A stretch of 64,000 nt of DNA from Porticoccus sp964395715 (GTDB lineage: Bacteria > Pseudomonadota > Gammaproteobacteria > Pseudomonadales > Porticoccaceae), in assembly GCA_964395715.1 (NCBI GenBank), contig CAYNAU010000001.1:310001-374000 (forward strand), read 5' to 3'. Below the pieces are notes generated by a model. That model saw only the letters and a program-made list of their open reading frames with translations. It made no database searches and was not told the DNA's origin. Of the stretch, positions 42,467 through 51,437 are shown piece by piece. The position numbers and the translations under genes are program-made. The stretch's first letter is position 1. Each line of letters opens with the position of its first letter.

Positions 42467-43774
42467 GTGTCAGATTATGTAAAGTTCCTGCGCGATACCT
42501 CCCCCTACATCAATGCGCACCGGGGAAAAACCTTTGTCCTTGCCATCAGTGGCGAGGGGATAGCTCACGCCAATTTCACAAACATCGTGCATGATATTGC
42601 CCTTCTGCACAGTCTCGGCATACGGCTGGTACTGGTGCACGGCGCACGCCTCCAGATTGAAGAGCGGCTCGCCAACTGCGCCATAGAGGCACGATTCGAC
42701 CAAAATACCCGGATCACGGACAGCGCCACCATGGCCTGTGTGAAAGATGCGGTGGGCAGTGCCAGAATCACCATTGAAGCGCAGCTCTCCACAGGCGCGG
42801 CAAACTCGCCCATGCATGGCGCCCGCATACGGGTGTTTGGCGGCAACCTGATCACCGCCAAGCCCCTCGGCGTCAGGGATGGCATTGATTTCCATCACAC
42901 CGGTGAAGTGCGGCGCATCGACCAGAAAGCCATCCAGAAACAACTGGATGATGGCGCACTTGTGCTGTTATCCCCGGTTGGCTATTCACCCACCGGAGAG
43001 GCGTTCAACCTCAACTATGAGGACATCGCCACCCAGGCCGCGGTGAGCCTGGGAGCGGAAAAGCTGGTAATGTTCAGCGCCGAAAACGGCATTTCTGATG
43101 AGCAAGGCCAGCTGATCAAAATGCTCTCACTGAATGAGGTGCCACAGACCCTCACCTCTCAGGCTGAAAATATCTCCCTGCAGCGGAACCTGCTCGCCTG
43201 CTACCAGGCCTGTGAAAATGGTGTCCTGCGCAGCCATATCATCAGCTATGCAGACAACGGCGCATTGCTGACAGAACTGTTTACCCGCGAGGGCAGCGGC
43301 ACCCTGATCCTGAAAGATGGCAAGGAAATCATCCGCCAGGCCACCATTGATGATGTGGGCGGCTTGCTGGAACTGATTGAGCCACTGGAACAAAAAGGCA
43401 TTCTGGTCAAACGTTCACGGGAGCTGCTGGAAACAGAAATCAACCGCTTCATGGTTATGCAGCACGCAGAAGGCACGCTGGTGGCTTGTGCCGCACTGTA
43501 CCCCTTCAGTGACGGTCAATCTGCCGAGCTGGCCTGTGTCGCCACACACCCGGACTTTCAGAATCGCGGTTTTGCCTCTCGCCTGCTCGCCCAGCTGGAA
43601 ACCTATGCCAGCCAGAAAAAAATCCGGCAGTTGTTTGTCCTGACCACCCATGCCAGCGACTGGTTCAAGGAAAAGGGCTTTGTCGATGCCACCCTGGAAG
43701 AGTTGCCCGCCGAGCGTAAAAACCTCTACAACTTCCAGCGCAAGTCACGGATATTCTCCAAGAATCTCCTATAA
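42467..43774 (+). CDS. argA: N-acetylglutamate synthase ArgA
   Basis: ArgA catalyses the first committed step, acetylating glutamate. The 435-residue protein has the amino-acid-kinase-like domain first (FVLAISGEGIAHANFTNIVH, LVLVHGARLQIEERL), and the GNAT acetyltransferase domain from about residue 290 (IRQATIDDVGGLLELIEPLE, ELACVATHPDFQNRGFASRL). The length fits the classical type. Start is GTG 42467; no strong ribosome site is visible. argE lies just upstream. Confidence 0.96.
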   Translation: MSDYVKFLRDTSPYINAHRGKTFVLAISGEGIAHANFTNIVHDIALLHSLGIRLVLVHGARLQIEERLANCAIEARFDQNTRITDSATMACVKDAVGSARITIEAQLSTGAANSPMHGARIRVFGGNLITAKPLGVRDGIDFHHTGEVRRIDQKAIQKQLDDGALVLLSPVGYSPTGEAFNLNYEDIATQAAVSLGAEKLVMFSAENGISDEQGQLIKMLSLNEVPQTLTSQAENISLQRNLLACYQACENGVLRSHIISYADNGALLTELFTREGSGTLILKDGKEIIRQATIDDVGGLLELIEPLEQKGILVKRSRELLETEINRFMVMQHAEGTLVACAALYPFSDGQSAELACVATHPDFQNRGFASRLLAQLETYASQKKIRQLFVLTTHASDWFKEKGFVDATLEELPAERKNLYNFQRKSRIFSKNLL

Positions 43775-43843
43775 CTGCTGATTCATCCCTGTAGTCTCTG
43801 TTATCCTTGCCGCCTTGTTTTTTTCAGGACGGCAGGAACAGAG

Positions 43844-45679
43844 ATGGCCAAATACCGCTCACACACAACCACCAAGGGTAGAAACATGGCCGGCGCTCGA
43901 GCCCTTTGGCGAGCCACCGGGATGACCGATGACGATTTCAACAAGCCGATCATCGCCATCGCCAACTCGTTCACCCAGTTTGTGCCGGGCCACGTTCACC
44001 TCAAGGACATGGGCCAGCTGGTTGCCGAAGAAGTTGCCAAGGCCGGCGGTATCGGTCGTGAGTTCAACACCATCGCCGTCGACGACGGCATCGCCATGGG
44101 CCACGACGGCATGCTCTATTCCCTGCCGTCGCGGGACATTATTGCCGACTCGGTCGAGTACATGGTAAATGCGCACTGCGCTGACGCCCTGGTGTGCATT
44201 TCCAACTGTGACAAGATCACCCCCGGCATGCTGATGGCGGCACTGCGCCTGAACATCCCGGCAATTTTTGTGTCCGGCGGCCCCATGGAAGCAGGCAAGA
44301 CAAAACTGGCCGAACACAAACTGGATCTGGTGGATGCCATGGTCATCGCCGCCGACCCCACAGCATCAGATGAAAAAACCGAAGAGTATGAGCGCTCTGC
44401 CTGCCCCACCTGCGGTTCCTGTTCCGGCATGTTCACGGCCAACTCCATGAACTGTCTGACTGAGGCCCTGGGGCTGTCTCTGCCAGGCAATGGCACCACC
44501 CTGGCGACCCATGCCGACCGCCGCCGGCTGTTCGAGGAAGCGGGGCAACGCATTGTCTACATGGCAAAATCCTATTACGAAGAAGACGACCTGACCGTCC
44601 TGCCCCGTTCCGTGGCCAGTTTTGCGGCCTTTGAAAATGCCATGACCATGGACATCGCCATGGGCGGCTCCACCAACACCATCCTGCATTTGCTGGCTGC
44701 CGCCCAGGAAGCGGGTGTAGACTTCACCATGGCCGACATTGATCGCCTGTCGCGCAAGGTGCCTCAGCTGTGCAAGGTGGCCCCCAACACCCCCAAATAT
44801 CATATTGAAGATGTGCACCGCGCCGGTGGCGTGTTCGGGATATTGGGCGAACTGGATCGTGCCGGGCTGTTACACGCTGATATTCCCACTGTGCACACTC
44901 CCACCCTGGCAGAGGCACTGGCAAAGTGGGACATCATGCGCAACAGCGACGAGGCCACTGCCACCTTCTTCAAGGCAGGTCCTGCCGGCATTCCAACCCA
45001 GCAGGCTTTCAGTCAGAGCACTCGCTGGAGCTCACTGGATGCTGACCGGGAAAATGGCTGCATTCGCAATCTCGAAAATGCCTTCAGCACGGAAGGTGGA
45101 CTCGCCGTGCTCTACGGCAATATCGCCAAAAATGGCTGCGTGGTAAAAACCTCCGGCGTTGATGAATCGGTGCACAAGTTCTCCGGTCCGGCCCACATCT
45201 GTGAAAGCCAGGATCAGGCAGTGGATGACATTCTCAACGATCGGGTAAAAGCCGGCGATGTGGTTGTCATCCGCTATGAGGGCCCCCGCGGTGGCCCCGG
45301 CATGCAGGAAATGCTTTACCCCACCAGCTACCTGAAATCCAAGGGGCTGGGCAAGGCCTGCGCACTGATCACCGATGGCCGTTTCTCGGGCGGCACCTCC
45401 GGGCTCTCCATAGGCCATGTCTCGCCGGAAGCTGCCGCGGGCGGTGCGATCGGATTGATCAGGCAGGGCGATATGATCGAAATCGATATTCCGGCACGCC
45501 GTATTGATGTGGTGTTAAGCGAAGAGGAGCTGGAGAAGCGCCGTCTCAAACAGGACGAACTGGGCTGGCACCCCAAGGAGAAGCGTCCCCGCCAGGTCTC
45601 TGCCGCCCTCAAAGCTTATGCCCTGTTGGCTACCAGTGCCGACCGCGGTGCGGTGCGCGACCTGGATCAGATAAAGTAA
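43844..45679 (+). CDS. ilvD: Dihydroxy-acid dehydratase IlvD
   Basis: IlvD dehydrates dihydroxy-acids to the branched-chain 2-oxoacids used by IlvE. The 611-residue enzyme has the cluster-ligand cysteines in ISNCDKITPGMLMAALR and ACPTCGSCSGMFTANSMNC, the Mg-binding AVDDGIAMGHDGMLYSLP, and GGSTNTILHLLAAA. It belongs to the long [4Fe-4S]/[2Fe-2S] IlvD type. AGGAAC precedes the ATG. A strong terminator follows the stop. Confidence 0.97.
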   Translation: MAKYRSHTTTKGRNMAGARALWRATGMTDDDFNKPIIAIANSFTQFVPGHVHLKDMGQLVAEEVAKAGGIGREFNTIAVDDGIAMGHDGMLYSLPSRDIIADSVEYMVNAHCADALVCISNCDKITPGMLMAALRLNIPAIFVSGGPMEAGKTKLAEHKLDLVDAMVIAADPTASDEKTEEYERSACPTCGSCSGMFTANSMNCLTEALGLSLPGNGTTLATHADRRRLFEEAGQRIVYMAKSYYEEDDLTVLPRSVASFAAFENAMTMDIAMGGSTNTILHLLAAAQEAGVDFTMADIDRLSRKVPQLCKVAPNTPKYHIEDVHRAGGVFGILGELDRAGLLHADIPTVHTPTLAEALAKWDIMRNSDEATATFFKAGPAGIPTQQAFSQSTRWSSLDADRENGCIRNLENAFSTEGGLAVLYGNIAKNGCVVKTSGVDESVHKFSGPAHICESQDQAVDDILNDRVKAGDVVVIRYEGPRGGPGMQEMLYPTSYLKSKGLGKACALITDGRFSGGTSGLSIGHVSPEAAAGGAIGLIRQGDMIEIDIPARRIDVVLSEEELEKRRLKQDELGWHPKEKRPRQVSAALKAYALLATSADRGAVRDLDQIK

Positions 45680-45693
45680 CGGATGACTTCCTG

Positions 45694-45722
45694 AAAAAAC
45701 CGGCCATCGGCCGGTTTTTTTA
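45694..45722. terminator. Bidirectional terminator between ilvD and the TonB operon
   Basis: Stem ACCGGCC/GGCCGGT with a three-base loop, A-run before and T-run after, so it serves convergent ilvD and the minus-strand TPR gene. Confidence 0.9.
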
Positions 45723-45736
45723 TTTCCGGGGCCAAC

Positions 45737-47092
45737 TTATCCCAACCGACAACCCGGGATAGTCGCACCGCTTTCGATAAGTCGTTCACGTCGGGCACCC
45801 TCGCCGGTCACATAGCGCAGCCATTGCTCGGCGCTCTTGCTCAACGTCTTATCCTCAGCGGCCTCCCGGAACACCGGCTCCGCCTCACGGTAGCATTGCA
45901 GATTGGCCAATGCCGCCCCCAGCGTCATCCGGGTCAGACCCGGGCGGGAAAGCCCACCCTTGCGCAGGGCATCGCGCGCTGCTCGCACTGCGGCCTCGTT
46001 GTCATCCTCGTCGAGGTAGACCGATGCCAGGCGGGCCGCGATGGCACCGCTATCCGACAACCCGGCAGCCTGTTGCAGCACCGACAAAGCGCGCTGGTTT
46101 TCCCGCGCTCTCAGCCAGGCAGTACCCAGGGTTTCCAGATTTTTGGCATTTTTCGCTACGTCCCCGGTCTCCATGCCCTCTTCCAATACCCGAGCAGCAC
46201 GAAAAGGTACATCAGCACCCAGATACAGGTATGTCAGAGATAGCCACTGGCGCTCTCCCTTTAACTGTTTCTGCAACCGCAGCAGGTCGGTCACCGCCAG
46301 CTGGTCGCCACTACGCTCCAGCTGCCCGTAGATACCACCCAGTTGCTGCCAATAACTGGTTCGCGGGTAGTGGGTCACCAACTGTTTCAGAATTGACACC
46401 ACCTTGAGATATTCCTGGCGCTCGTAGTACAGCACCCGCTGTAAAGACCACCAATCCTCTCTTGGCAGTTTGCCGGCCGCCAGCACCTCATCCACCACGG
46501 CAGACACCAGTTGCAGTGCCTCGGTTTTGCGTCCCAGGTAATAGTAGGCCCGCGCCAGAAGCGCTCGACCCTCGGGACTGACCACCGTGGCCTCGGACTG
46601 CCAAAGCTCCAGCTGTCGCGCCGATTCGGCATACTTTTCCAGGGAAAAATAGAGTTGTGCGACGGTGTAACGCGTCGACGTTCGCTGCCGCTCATCTGCC
46701 TCTGGCTCGTCAATCATGGCCTGGTAGCTTTCGATGGCCCGGCGGTAGTCCTCCAGGGAGTAATGGCTGTACCCCAGCAGGTTGTAGACCTGGGATTTTT
46801 CGTAACTGCTGGCACAGACCTTTTCGGTCAGCCCGTTCAGCTCCCCTACCAACGCCCTGAGCTGAGGCGTATCTGGCGATCCATCTTCCTGAAATACTTT
46901 CTGGATTTTTTCCAGGCGCACCGCGCAGGCCTGCCCCACTGCCTGGCGTTGGCGGGTCTTCACATTCTCAAACTGCCGTGATGCCTCTTCCTCTTCCGCC
47001 AGTGCCGGAAGCAACCATAGCGAAAGCCACGCGACCAGCAGCCATAATCCCAGCGCAGAAAATTTTGCCATATTGCCAACTTCCATCCGCAT
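45737..47092 (-). CDS. TPR protein of the TonB2-type operon
   Basis: A 451-residue periplasmic protein with a signal sequence (FSALGLWLLVAWLSLWLLPA) and a body of TPR-like helical pairs, for example YNLLGYSHYSLEDYRRAIES and GRALLARAYYYLGRKTEALQ. A similar TPR protein ends the TonB2 operons of marine bacteria. It probably acts as a periplasmic accessory to TonB, by context. Its ATG overlaps the tonB stop (TAATG), so translation is coupled. The family has no known enzymatic role. Confidence 0.85.
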   Translation of the reverse strand: MRMEVGNMAKFSALGLWLLVAWLSLWLLPALAEEEEASRQFENVKTRQRQAVGQACAVRLEKIQKVFQEDGSPDTPQLRALVGELNGLTEKVCASSYEKSQVYNLLGYSHYSLEDYRRAIESYQAMIDEPEADERQRTSTRYTVAQLYFSLEKYAESARQLELWQSEATVVSPEGRALLARAYYYLGRKTEALQLVSAVVDEVLAAGKLPREDWWSLQRVLYYERQEYLKVVSILKQLVTHYPRTSYWQQLGGIYGQLERSGDQLAVTDLLRLQKQLKGERQWLSLTYLYLGADVPFRAARVLEEGMETGDVAKNAKNLETLGTAWLRARENQRALSVLQQAAGLSDSGAIAARLASVYLDEDDNEAAVRAARDALRKGGLSRPGLTRMTLGAALANLQCYREAEPVFREAAEDKTLSKSAEQWLRYVTGEGARRERLIESGATIPGCRLG

Positions 47093-47697
47093 TACCGGGA
47101 AATCCTGAAGGAAAATTTGTACAGCACACCGGGGACCTCTTCGGCGACGCCATCGATCACCCGGGGTTTGTACTTGAGCTTCTGGGCCGCTTTCAGCGCA
47201 TATTTGCCGAAGTCCTTGTTGGGGGGGTATTCCTCCAGCAGCCTGACATTTCGCACGCTGCCGGTGGTGGTAATTATCACCTCGACCACAGCGTAACCCT
47301 CCACCCCCTGACGCAAGGCCCGAGGGGGATAATCCGGCTGTGGCACATACACCGGGATGTAATCCGAATCCCGGCTGAACGCGCCACCGAGGCCGATATC
47401 CAGACCTTTGGCAGAAGGCATGGCCATGTTCACCGCGCTCACCGGGGTATTGGTGCTCAGTTGCATCTCGGGTGGAGGTGGAGGAAGCGGTTCCGGCTCA
47501 TCGGGCTTATCCGGCTTGGGCGTTTTGCGCTGTTCCTCAATGGTGCGCTTCGACTGCCAGATATCGGCAATCCGGTGCACCTGCAGCTCGGGAGATTCAC
47601 CGTTTACGGACTGAATCAAACGTTGCATGCCCAGCAACAGCGCAACGGTGACCAGCAATGCCAGCCCTGCGGCCACACAATACCTAACCAGCAGCAT
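47092..47697 (-). CDS. tonB: TonB2-type energy transducer
   Basis: A 201-residue TonB with an N-terminal membrane helix (CVAAGLALLVTVALLLGMQR), a short proline-rich linker (PKPDKPDEPEPLPPPPPE) and the C-terminal domain YPPRALRQGVEGYAVVEVII, ending in YPPNKDFGKYALKAAQKLKY. The short form is typical of TonB2, which needs a TtpC partner. It couples proton-motive force to outer-membrane transporters. It follows exbD after three bases. Confidence 0.93.
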   Translation of the reverse strand: MLLVRYCVAAGLALLVTVALLLGMQRLIQSVNGESPELQVHRIADIWQSKRTIEEQRKTPKPDKPDEPEPLPPPPPEMQLSTNTPVSAVNMAMPSAKGLDIGLGGAFSRDSDYIPVYVPQPDYPPRALRQGVEGYAVVEVIITTTGSVRNVRLLEEYPPNKDFGKYALKAAQKLKYKPRVIDGVAEEVPGVLYKFSFRISR

Positions 47698-47700
47698 GAT

Positions 47701-48102
47701 CTAGCGATCCCCTGTGGAAACAGCCACCGCGTCAATGCCGGCCGCCCTCGCCACATCAGACACTTTGCTTAATGTCGCCATTTCCGCCTGCCGGTCGGCC
47801 TGAATCACCAGTCCTCCATGGGGGTTATCATTGCGCAGCCTGAGAATATGTAACCGCAGGTTTTCCGGCATCACGCGCTGGCCATCAATCCATATCTGGT
47901 TGTCTGCAGTGACTGCCACAAGAATAGCCGGTTTCTGCTGCTCCGCCGTCACAGCTGCCGTGCGTTCGACATCAATACCCGGCTCGCGGATAAAGGTGGC
48001 AGTAACAATAAAAAAAATCAGCAGGATGAACACCACATCCAGCATTGGTGTCAGGTCAATGGTCTGCGGGGGTTCGGGCTGACGGTAAGTGCGGTCACGC
48101 AT
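47701..48102 (-). CDS. exbD: ExbD-type biopolymer transport protein
   Basis: A 133-residue ExbD/TolR protein. The single membrane helix contains the essential Asp in TIDLTPMLDVVFILLIFFIV, which carries protons. The periplasmic domain follows (PAILVAVTADNQIWIDGQRV). It stabilises TonB with ExbB. The ATG is 10 bases after an 11-G tract on the minus strand, which supplies the ribosome-binding purines. Confidence 0.95.
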   Translation of the reverse strand: MRDRTYRQPEPPQTIDLTPMLDVVFILLIFFIVTATFIREPGIDVERTAAVTAEQQKPAILVAVTADNQIWIDGQRVMPENLRLHILRLRNDNPHGGLVIQADRQAEMATLSKVSDVARAAGIDAVAVSTGDR

Positions 48103-48112
48103 CGTGGCTCAT

Positions 48113-48123
48113 CCCCCCCCCCC
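48113..48123 (-). repeat. Eleven-base homopolymeric G tract between exbB and exbD
   Basis: Eleven C on the plus strand (G on the transcript) begin next to the exbB stop codon and end 10 bases before the exbD ATG, so the tract acts as or next to the Shine-Dalgarno sequence. Tracts this long are prone to slippage. Confidence 0.8.
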
Positions 48124-48642
48124 TCAGTGATCCATGGTCAAATGATCTGCCAGCAATTGTTGCTCGCGCTCGGCAACTCGCCGCAGGTAGGTATTGGCAA
48201 ACACCCCGGACAGTGCTGCCACCATCCCCGCCATGGTGGGAATGGTCGCCCGCGAGACGCCGGCCGCCATGGATCGGGCATCACCGCTGCCGCTGAGGGA
48301 CAACACGTCAAACACACCGATCATTCCGGTGACCGTACCCAACAACCCCAACAGGGGCGCTATAGCTATCAGGGTTCTGATCATGGATAGATTGCGGTTG
48401 ATATTCAGCGCCACACCGGAAATAAGCGCTTCACGAATCTGGTGGGCTCTCACCGAACGACGCTCGGGGCGACTTTCCCAGCGGGCCAGCACCTCGCCGG
48501 CCTCGCGCTTCAGGGCGGAATGGAAGTACCAAAGACGCTCAAATACCAGTGTCCACATCACCAGCAATAAAGCCGCAATGAGCAGCAACACAGGACCACC
48601 CGCGTCAATCAGTTTGCCTATGTCTGCCAGAAAAAAGGGCAT
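48124..48642 (-). CDS. exbB: ExbB2-type MotA/TolQ/ExbB proton channel protein
   Basis: A 172-residue ExbB with three membrane helices: GGPVLLLIAALLLVMWTLVF, IAPLLGLLGTVTGMIGVFDV and AGVSRATIPTMAGMVAALSG. The conserved Thr and Gly of the channel helices are present. It forms the proton channel with ExbD. Shorter than enteric ExbB, as in TonB2 systems. The ATG overlaps the TtpC-like stop (TGATG). Confidence 0.93.
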   Translation of the reverse strand: MPFFLADIGKLIDAGGPVLLLIAALLLVMWTLVFERLWYFHSALKREAGEVLARWESRPERRSVRAHQIREALISGVALNINRNLSMIRTLIAIAPLLGLLGTVTGMIGVFDVLSLSGSGDARSMAAGVSRATIPTMAGMVAALSGVFANTYLRRVAEREQQLLADHLTMDH

Positions 48643-50024
48643 CAGCGGGCCTCTGACTGCTCCGCCACCAGCCCGGCACTCTGCTCCTCAAGGATGTGCA
48701 GAATTCGCTGGGCACGACTGTTTACAAAGGTATGCAGCAGGACGGTGGGGATGGCCACACACAGCCCCAGCACCGTGGTCACCAATGCCGACGAGATACC
48801 TCCAGCCATGGTCTTGGGATCACCACTGCCAAACAGGGTAATCGCCTGGAACGTGATGATCATGCCCGTAACGGTGCCCAGCAGGCCCAGCAATGGCGCC
48901 ACCATGGCGATAATTTTCAACCAATTCAGTCCCACCTCGATGGATGGGCGCTCCTTTAGCACCTGCTCGTGCAATTTAAGCTCCAGGGACTCGGCATCCA
49001 GCGAGGGGTTGTCCAGGCCAATTTGTAATACCCGCCCCAAGGGGTTGTCATTAGCGGGTACGTCTGTGGACAGCTGCTGACTGACCCGACGCGAGACAGA
49101 AGACAGGACCAGCAACCGCCACAGGGCAAGGATTAATGCCAGCACACCCAATCCCGAAATCAGATAGCCAATGCCACCTCCCTGCCGCCAGCGCTCCAGC
49201 AAGCCCGGGCTGTTGACCAGTGCCGCCAGCAGCGACCCGCCACTGGGACCGGTGGGGTCAACGGCCACCGAAGTAAAGCCGCCACTACTACTTTGTAGCT
49301 CTGCCGCCATTTTTTGATAGCCACCACCCGGTTGACGGGCCAGCTCAGCGACTGTGCCGGTTTCCGGGCGGTAAGTCAGGTAGGCACCCCCGGACAACAA
49401 ATTGTAGGCACCCACACGCACGACCTGGCGGGATGACTGCTCACCATCCGCTCCGATTACAGTGGCAGGAAAACTCACCACTTTCCCCGCCTCAATCATT
49501 TCCCGATTAATCTCATACCAGAGCTGTTCGATTTCGGCGATAGATGGCAGCCGGGTATTGCTGCTCATGCGTTCGATCAACTCATCCAGAAAGTCCGTGC
49601 GGTCGGGGAACTGGGCGCTCACCAGAGAGTGGTTGAGCGTGCTGCGTGTATCCCCTGCCGCTGCGGTGAGATGACCGAACATCTCTTTCAGCGAGCCGAG
49701 GCGCTCCTGTAGTTGCACTTCCAACGCCGCAATCTGTCGCTCATTGTCTGCAAATTCCTGTTCCAGCTGCTCGGAACGCTGTTCTTCCGCACGTTCCGTT
49801 GCCTTGGCCTGCTTCAGTAATTTTTCTTTTTCTGCCTTCGCCTGCTGAAATTCCCTGACGCGGGCCGCCTGATCCCGGGACTCACTAAGTCTCGCCTCCT
49901 TGATCCGCAATAACAATTCGTCAAGGGAAGCCGACTGCGCCTGATCAGCCGCCTCAGCAAGGGCCCAGCCCGGCATGGCCAGAAATAACACACCACACAA
50001 AAATACCGATTTCAGCATCCTCAT
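48642..50024 (-). CDS. TtpC-like MotA/TolQ/ExbB family protein with N-terminal coiled coil
   Basis: A 460-residue membrane protein. A signal peptide (MLKSVFLCGVLFLAMPGWALA) and a long coiled coil (residues about 30-110, rich in Glu/Lys/Arg/Gln, e.g. EKEKLLKQAKATERAEEQRS) precede a C-terminal ExbB-like channel domain with WLKIIAMVAPLLGLLGTVTG and MAGGISSALVTTVLGLCVAI. This is the architecture of TtpC, which Vibrio TonB2 systems need. It overlaps DUF3450 upstream by 4 bases and exbB downstream by 1. Confidence 0.9.
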   Translation of the reverse strand: MRMLKSVFLCGVLFLAMPGWALAEAADQAQSASLDELLLRIKEARLSESRDQAARVREFQQAKAEKEKLLKQAKATERAEEQRSEQLEQEFADNERQIAALEVQLQERLGSLKEMFGHLTAAAGDTRSTLNHSLVSAQFPDRTDFLDELIERMSSNTRLPSIAEIEQLWYEINREMIEAGKVVSFPATVIGADGEQSSRQVVRVGAYNLLSGGAYLTYRPETGTVAELARQPGGGYQKMAAELQSSSGGFTSVAVDPTGPSGGSLLAALVNSPGLLERWRQGGGIGYLISGLGVLALILALWRLLVLSSVSRRVSQQLSTDVPANDNPLGRVLQIGLDNPSLDAESLELKLHEQVLKERPSIEVGLNWLKIIAMVAPLLGLLGTVTGMIITFQAITLFGSGDPKTMAGGISSALVTTVLGLCVAIPTVLLHTFVNSRAQRILHILEEQSAGLVAEQSEAR

Positions 50025-50821
50025 TGCACCACCCCCGGTGCCGGAATCGGCAACTGCAGCAAATCCACCGCTGCCTGGCGGCGGGCGATGCGAATACCCT
50101 GGGCAACGGCCTGGCGATAACTGCCATCTTCCAGTTGCAGCCAGTTTTTGGCCTGCTTATCCCAAACGGCGGTTACCTGCTGATCCGCAGTCTGGTAAAG
50201 GAGGGCGATACGACCGACACGCAGGATGTTCACCTCCCGCTGTTGCCCGTCAATCTTCAGTGTTTCCGGGTAACTGTCGATGCGGGTGCCATATTCACTT
50301 TCGATCTTGTAGGCTTCCAGAACCTGCCTGAACTTCTCGGCACTGCTTAGATCCGCACGGGACTGATTGCTGCGCAGACGCTCCAGGCGGGCCTGACGCT
50401 CCTTTAGCAGAAAGGGCATATCCAGGGCGACAAACTGCTCCAGTGAAGCGATCATTTTCAGAGTGAGGGGCGCCAGCTGGCGCTCCATCTGTGCGGCGCT
50501 ATCAATGGAGGCTGCAAGGTCTGCCAGGGTGTTGCGCTGGTCTGCCAGCTGCGCCTCCAGCTGCGCGTTATAAACCTGCAGGTTTTCAATTTGCTTGTTG
50601 ACCTGTTTGAAGGACTGAAACAATTCATCAGCCTGATCCGCCAGGGCATCCACACGTTTCTGTGAAGCCTGGGCAGCGCTGGTTTTGTCCTTTTCCGCCT
50701 TTAACAAGGTGTCAACATCCGCTGCCTGCAGCGACAATGACGCCATCACCAACAACGGCAGTGCCGGCAACAGCCGCCACCTGAAACCGGTGTTTATGGC
50801 ATCGGTACGCTTTTTATTCAT
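50021..50821 (-). CDS. DUF3450 family periplasmic protein
   Basis: A 266-residue exported protein: signal sequence WRLLPALPLLVMASLSLQAA, then a coiled-coil stretch (QADELFQSFKQVNKQIENLQ and EAQLADQRNTLADLAASIDS) and a beta-rich C-terminus (REVNILRVGRIALLYQTADQ). This is the DUF3450 pattern, found at the head of TonB2/TtpC operons in marine gammaproteobacteria. Role unknown. It is the first gene of the six-gene run; about 100 bases separate it from folA upstream on the same strand. Confidence 0.9.
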   Translation of the reverse strand: MNKKRTDAINTGFRWRLLPALPLLVMASLSLQAADVDTLLKAEKDKTSAAQASQKRVDALADQADELFQSFKQVNKQIENLQVYNAQLEAQLADQRNTLADLAASIDSAAQMERQLAPLTLKMIASLEQFVALDMPFLLKERQARLERLRSNQSRADLSSAEKFRQVLEAYKIESEYGTRIDSYPETLKIDGQQREVNILRVGRIALLYQTADQQVTAVWDKQAKNWLQLEDGSYRQAVAQGIRIARRQAAVDLLQLPIPAPGVVQ

Positions 50822-50923
50822 CTTTGGAGTTCCTGTTACGCCCGCTTCCTGGGGTTACCCGGGCTGTCATTATCGTGGTCACCTGCCGCGGAGGCAAACG
50901 GCCCCCGCACTGCGCGGCTGATT

Positions 50924-51433
50924 TCAGTGCCTGCGCTCCAGCACCTGGAAGCAATAGGGTGTTTCACCCTGCTGGGCTGGTTGCTGACATTTCACTTCCC
51001 GCCAGCAGTCTTCTGTGATTTCGGGAAAGAATGCGTCACCTTTAACCTCAGTATCCACACGGGTGATATAGAGTCGCGATGCTTTTTCGATGGCGGAGCG
51101 ATAAATTTGTTCCCCGCCGATTACCATCACTTCTCCCGCTTCTCTGGACGGGGGGGCACTGGCGGCCAGAGCCAATGCTTCGCTGAGAGAATGGGCCACG
51201 ACCACCCCCGGATGCTGCCAGCCCGTGTTGCGAGTGATCACAATATTGAGACGTCCCGGCAGGGGACGACCTATGGACTCAAAGGTTTTTCGACCCATGA
51301 TAATGGGTTTGCCCATGGTGACAGATTTGAAATATTTCAGATCTTCCGGCAGGTGCCATGGCAAGGCGTTATCAAAGCCGATCACACGGTTGCGATCCAT
51401 CGCCACGATCAGAGACAGCGTCAATTCAGCCAT
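50924..51433 (-). CDS. folA: Dihydrofolate reductase FolA
   Basis: FolA reduces dihydrofolate with NADPH. The 169-residue product has LSLIVAMDRNRVIGFDNALP, then WHLPEDLKYFKSVTMGKPII (the active-site acidic residue in PEDLKYF), MGRKTFESIGRPLPGRLNIV and VMVIGGEQIYRSAIEKASRL. I start at the ATG at 51433, the normal N-terminus, four bases after the thyA stop. It follows thyA so that dihydrofolate made by ThyA is recycled. Confidence 0.97.
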   Translation of the reverse strand: MAELTLSLIVAMDRNRVIGFDNALPWHLPEDLKYFKSVTMGKPIIMGRKTFESIGRPLPGRLNIVITRNTGWQHPGVVVAHSLSEALALAASAPPSREAGEVMVIGGEQIYRSAIEKASRLYITRVDTEVKGDAFFPEITEDCWREVKCQQPAQQGETPYCFQVLERRH

Positions 51434-51437
51434 GGGC

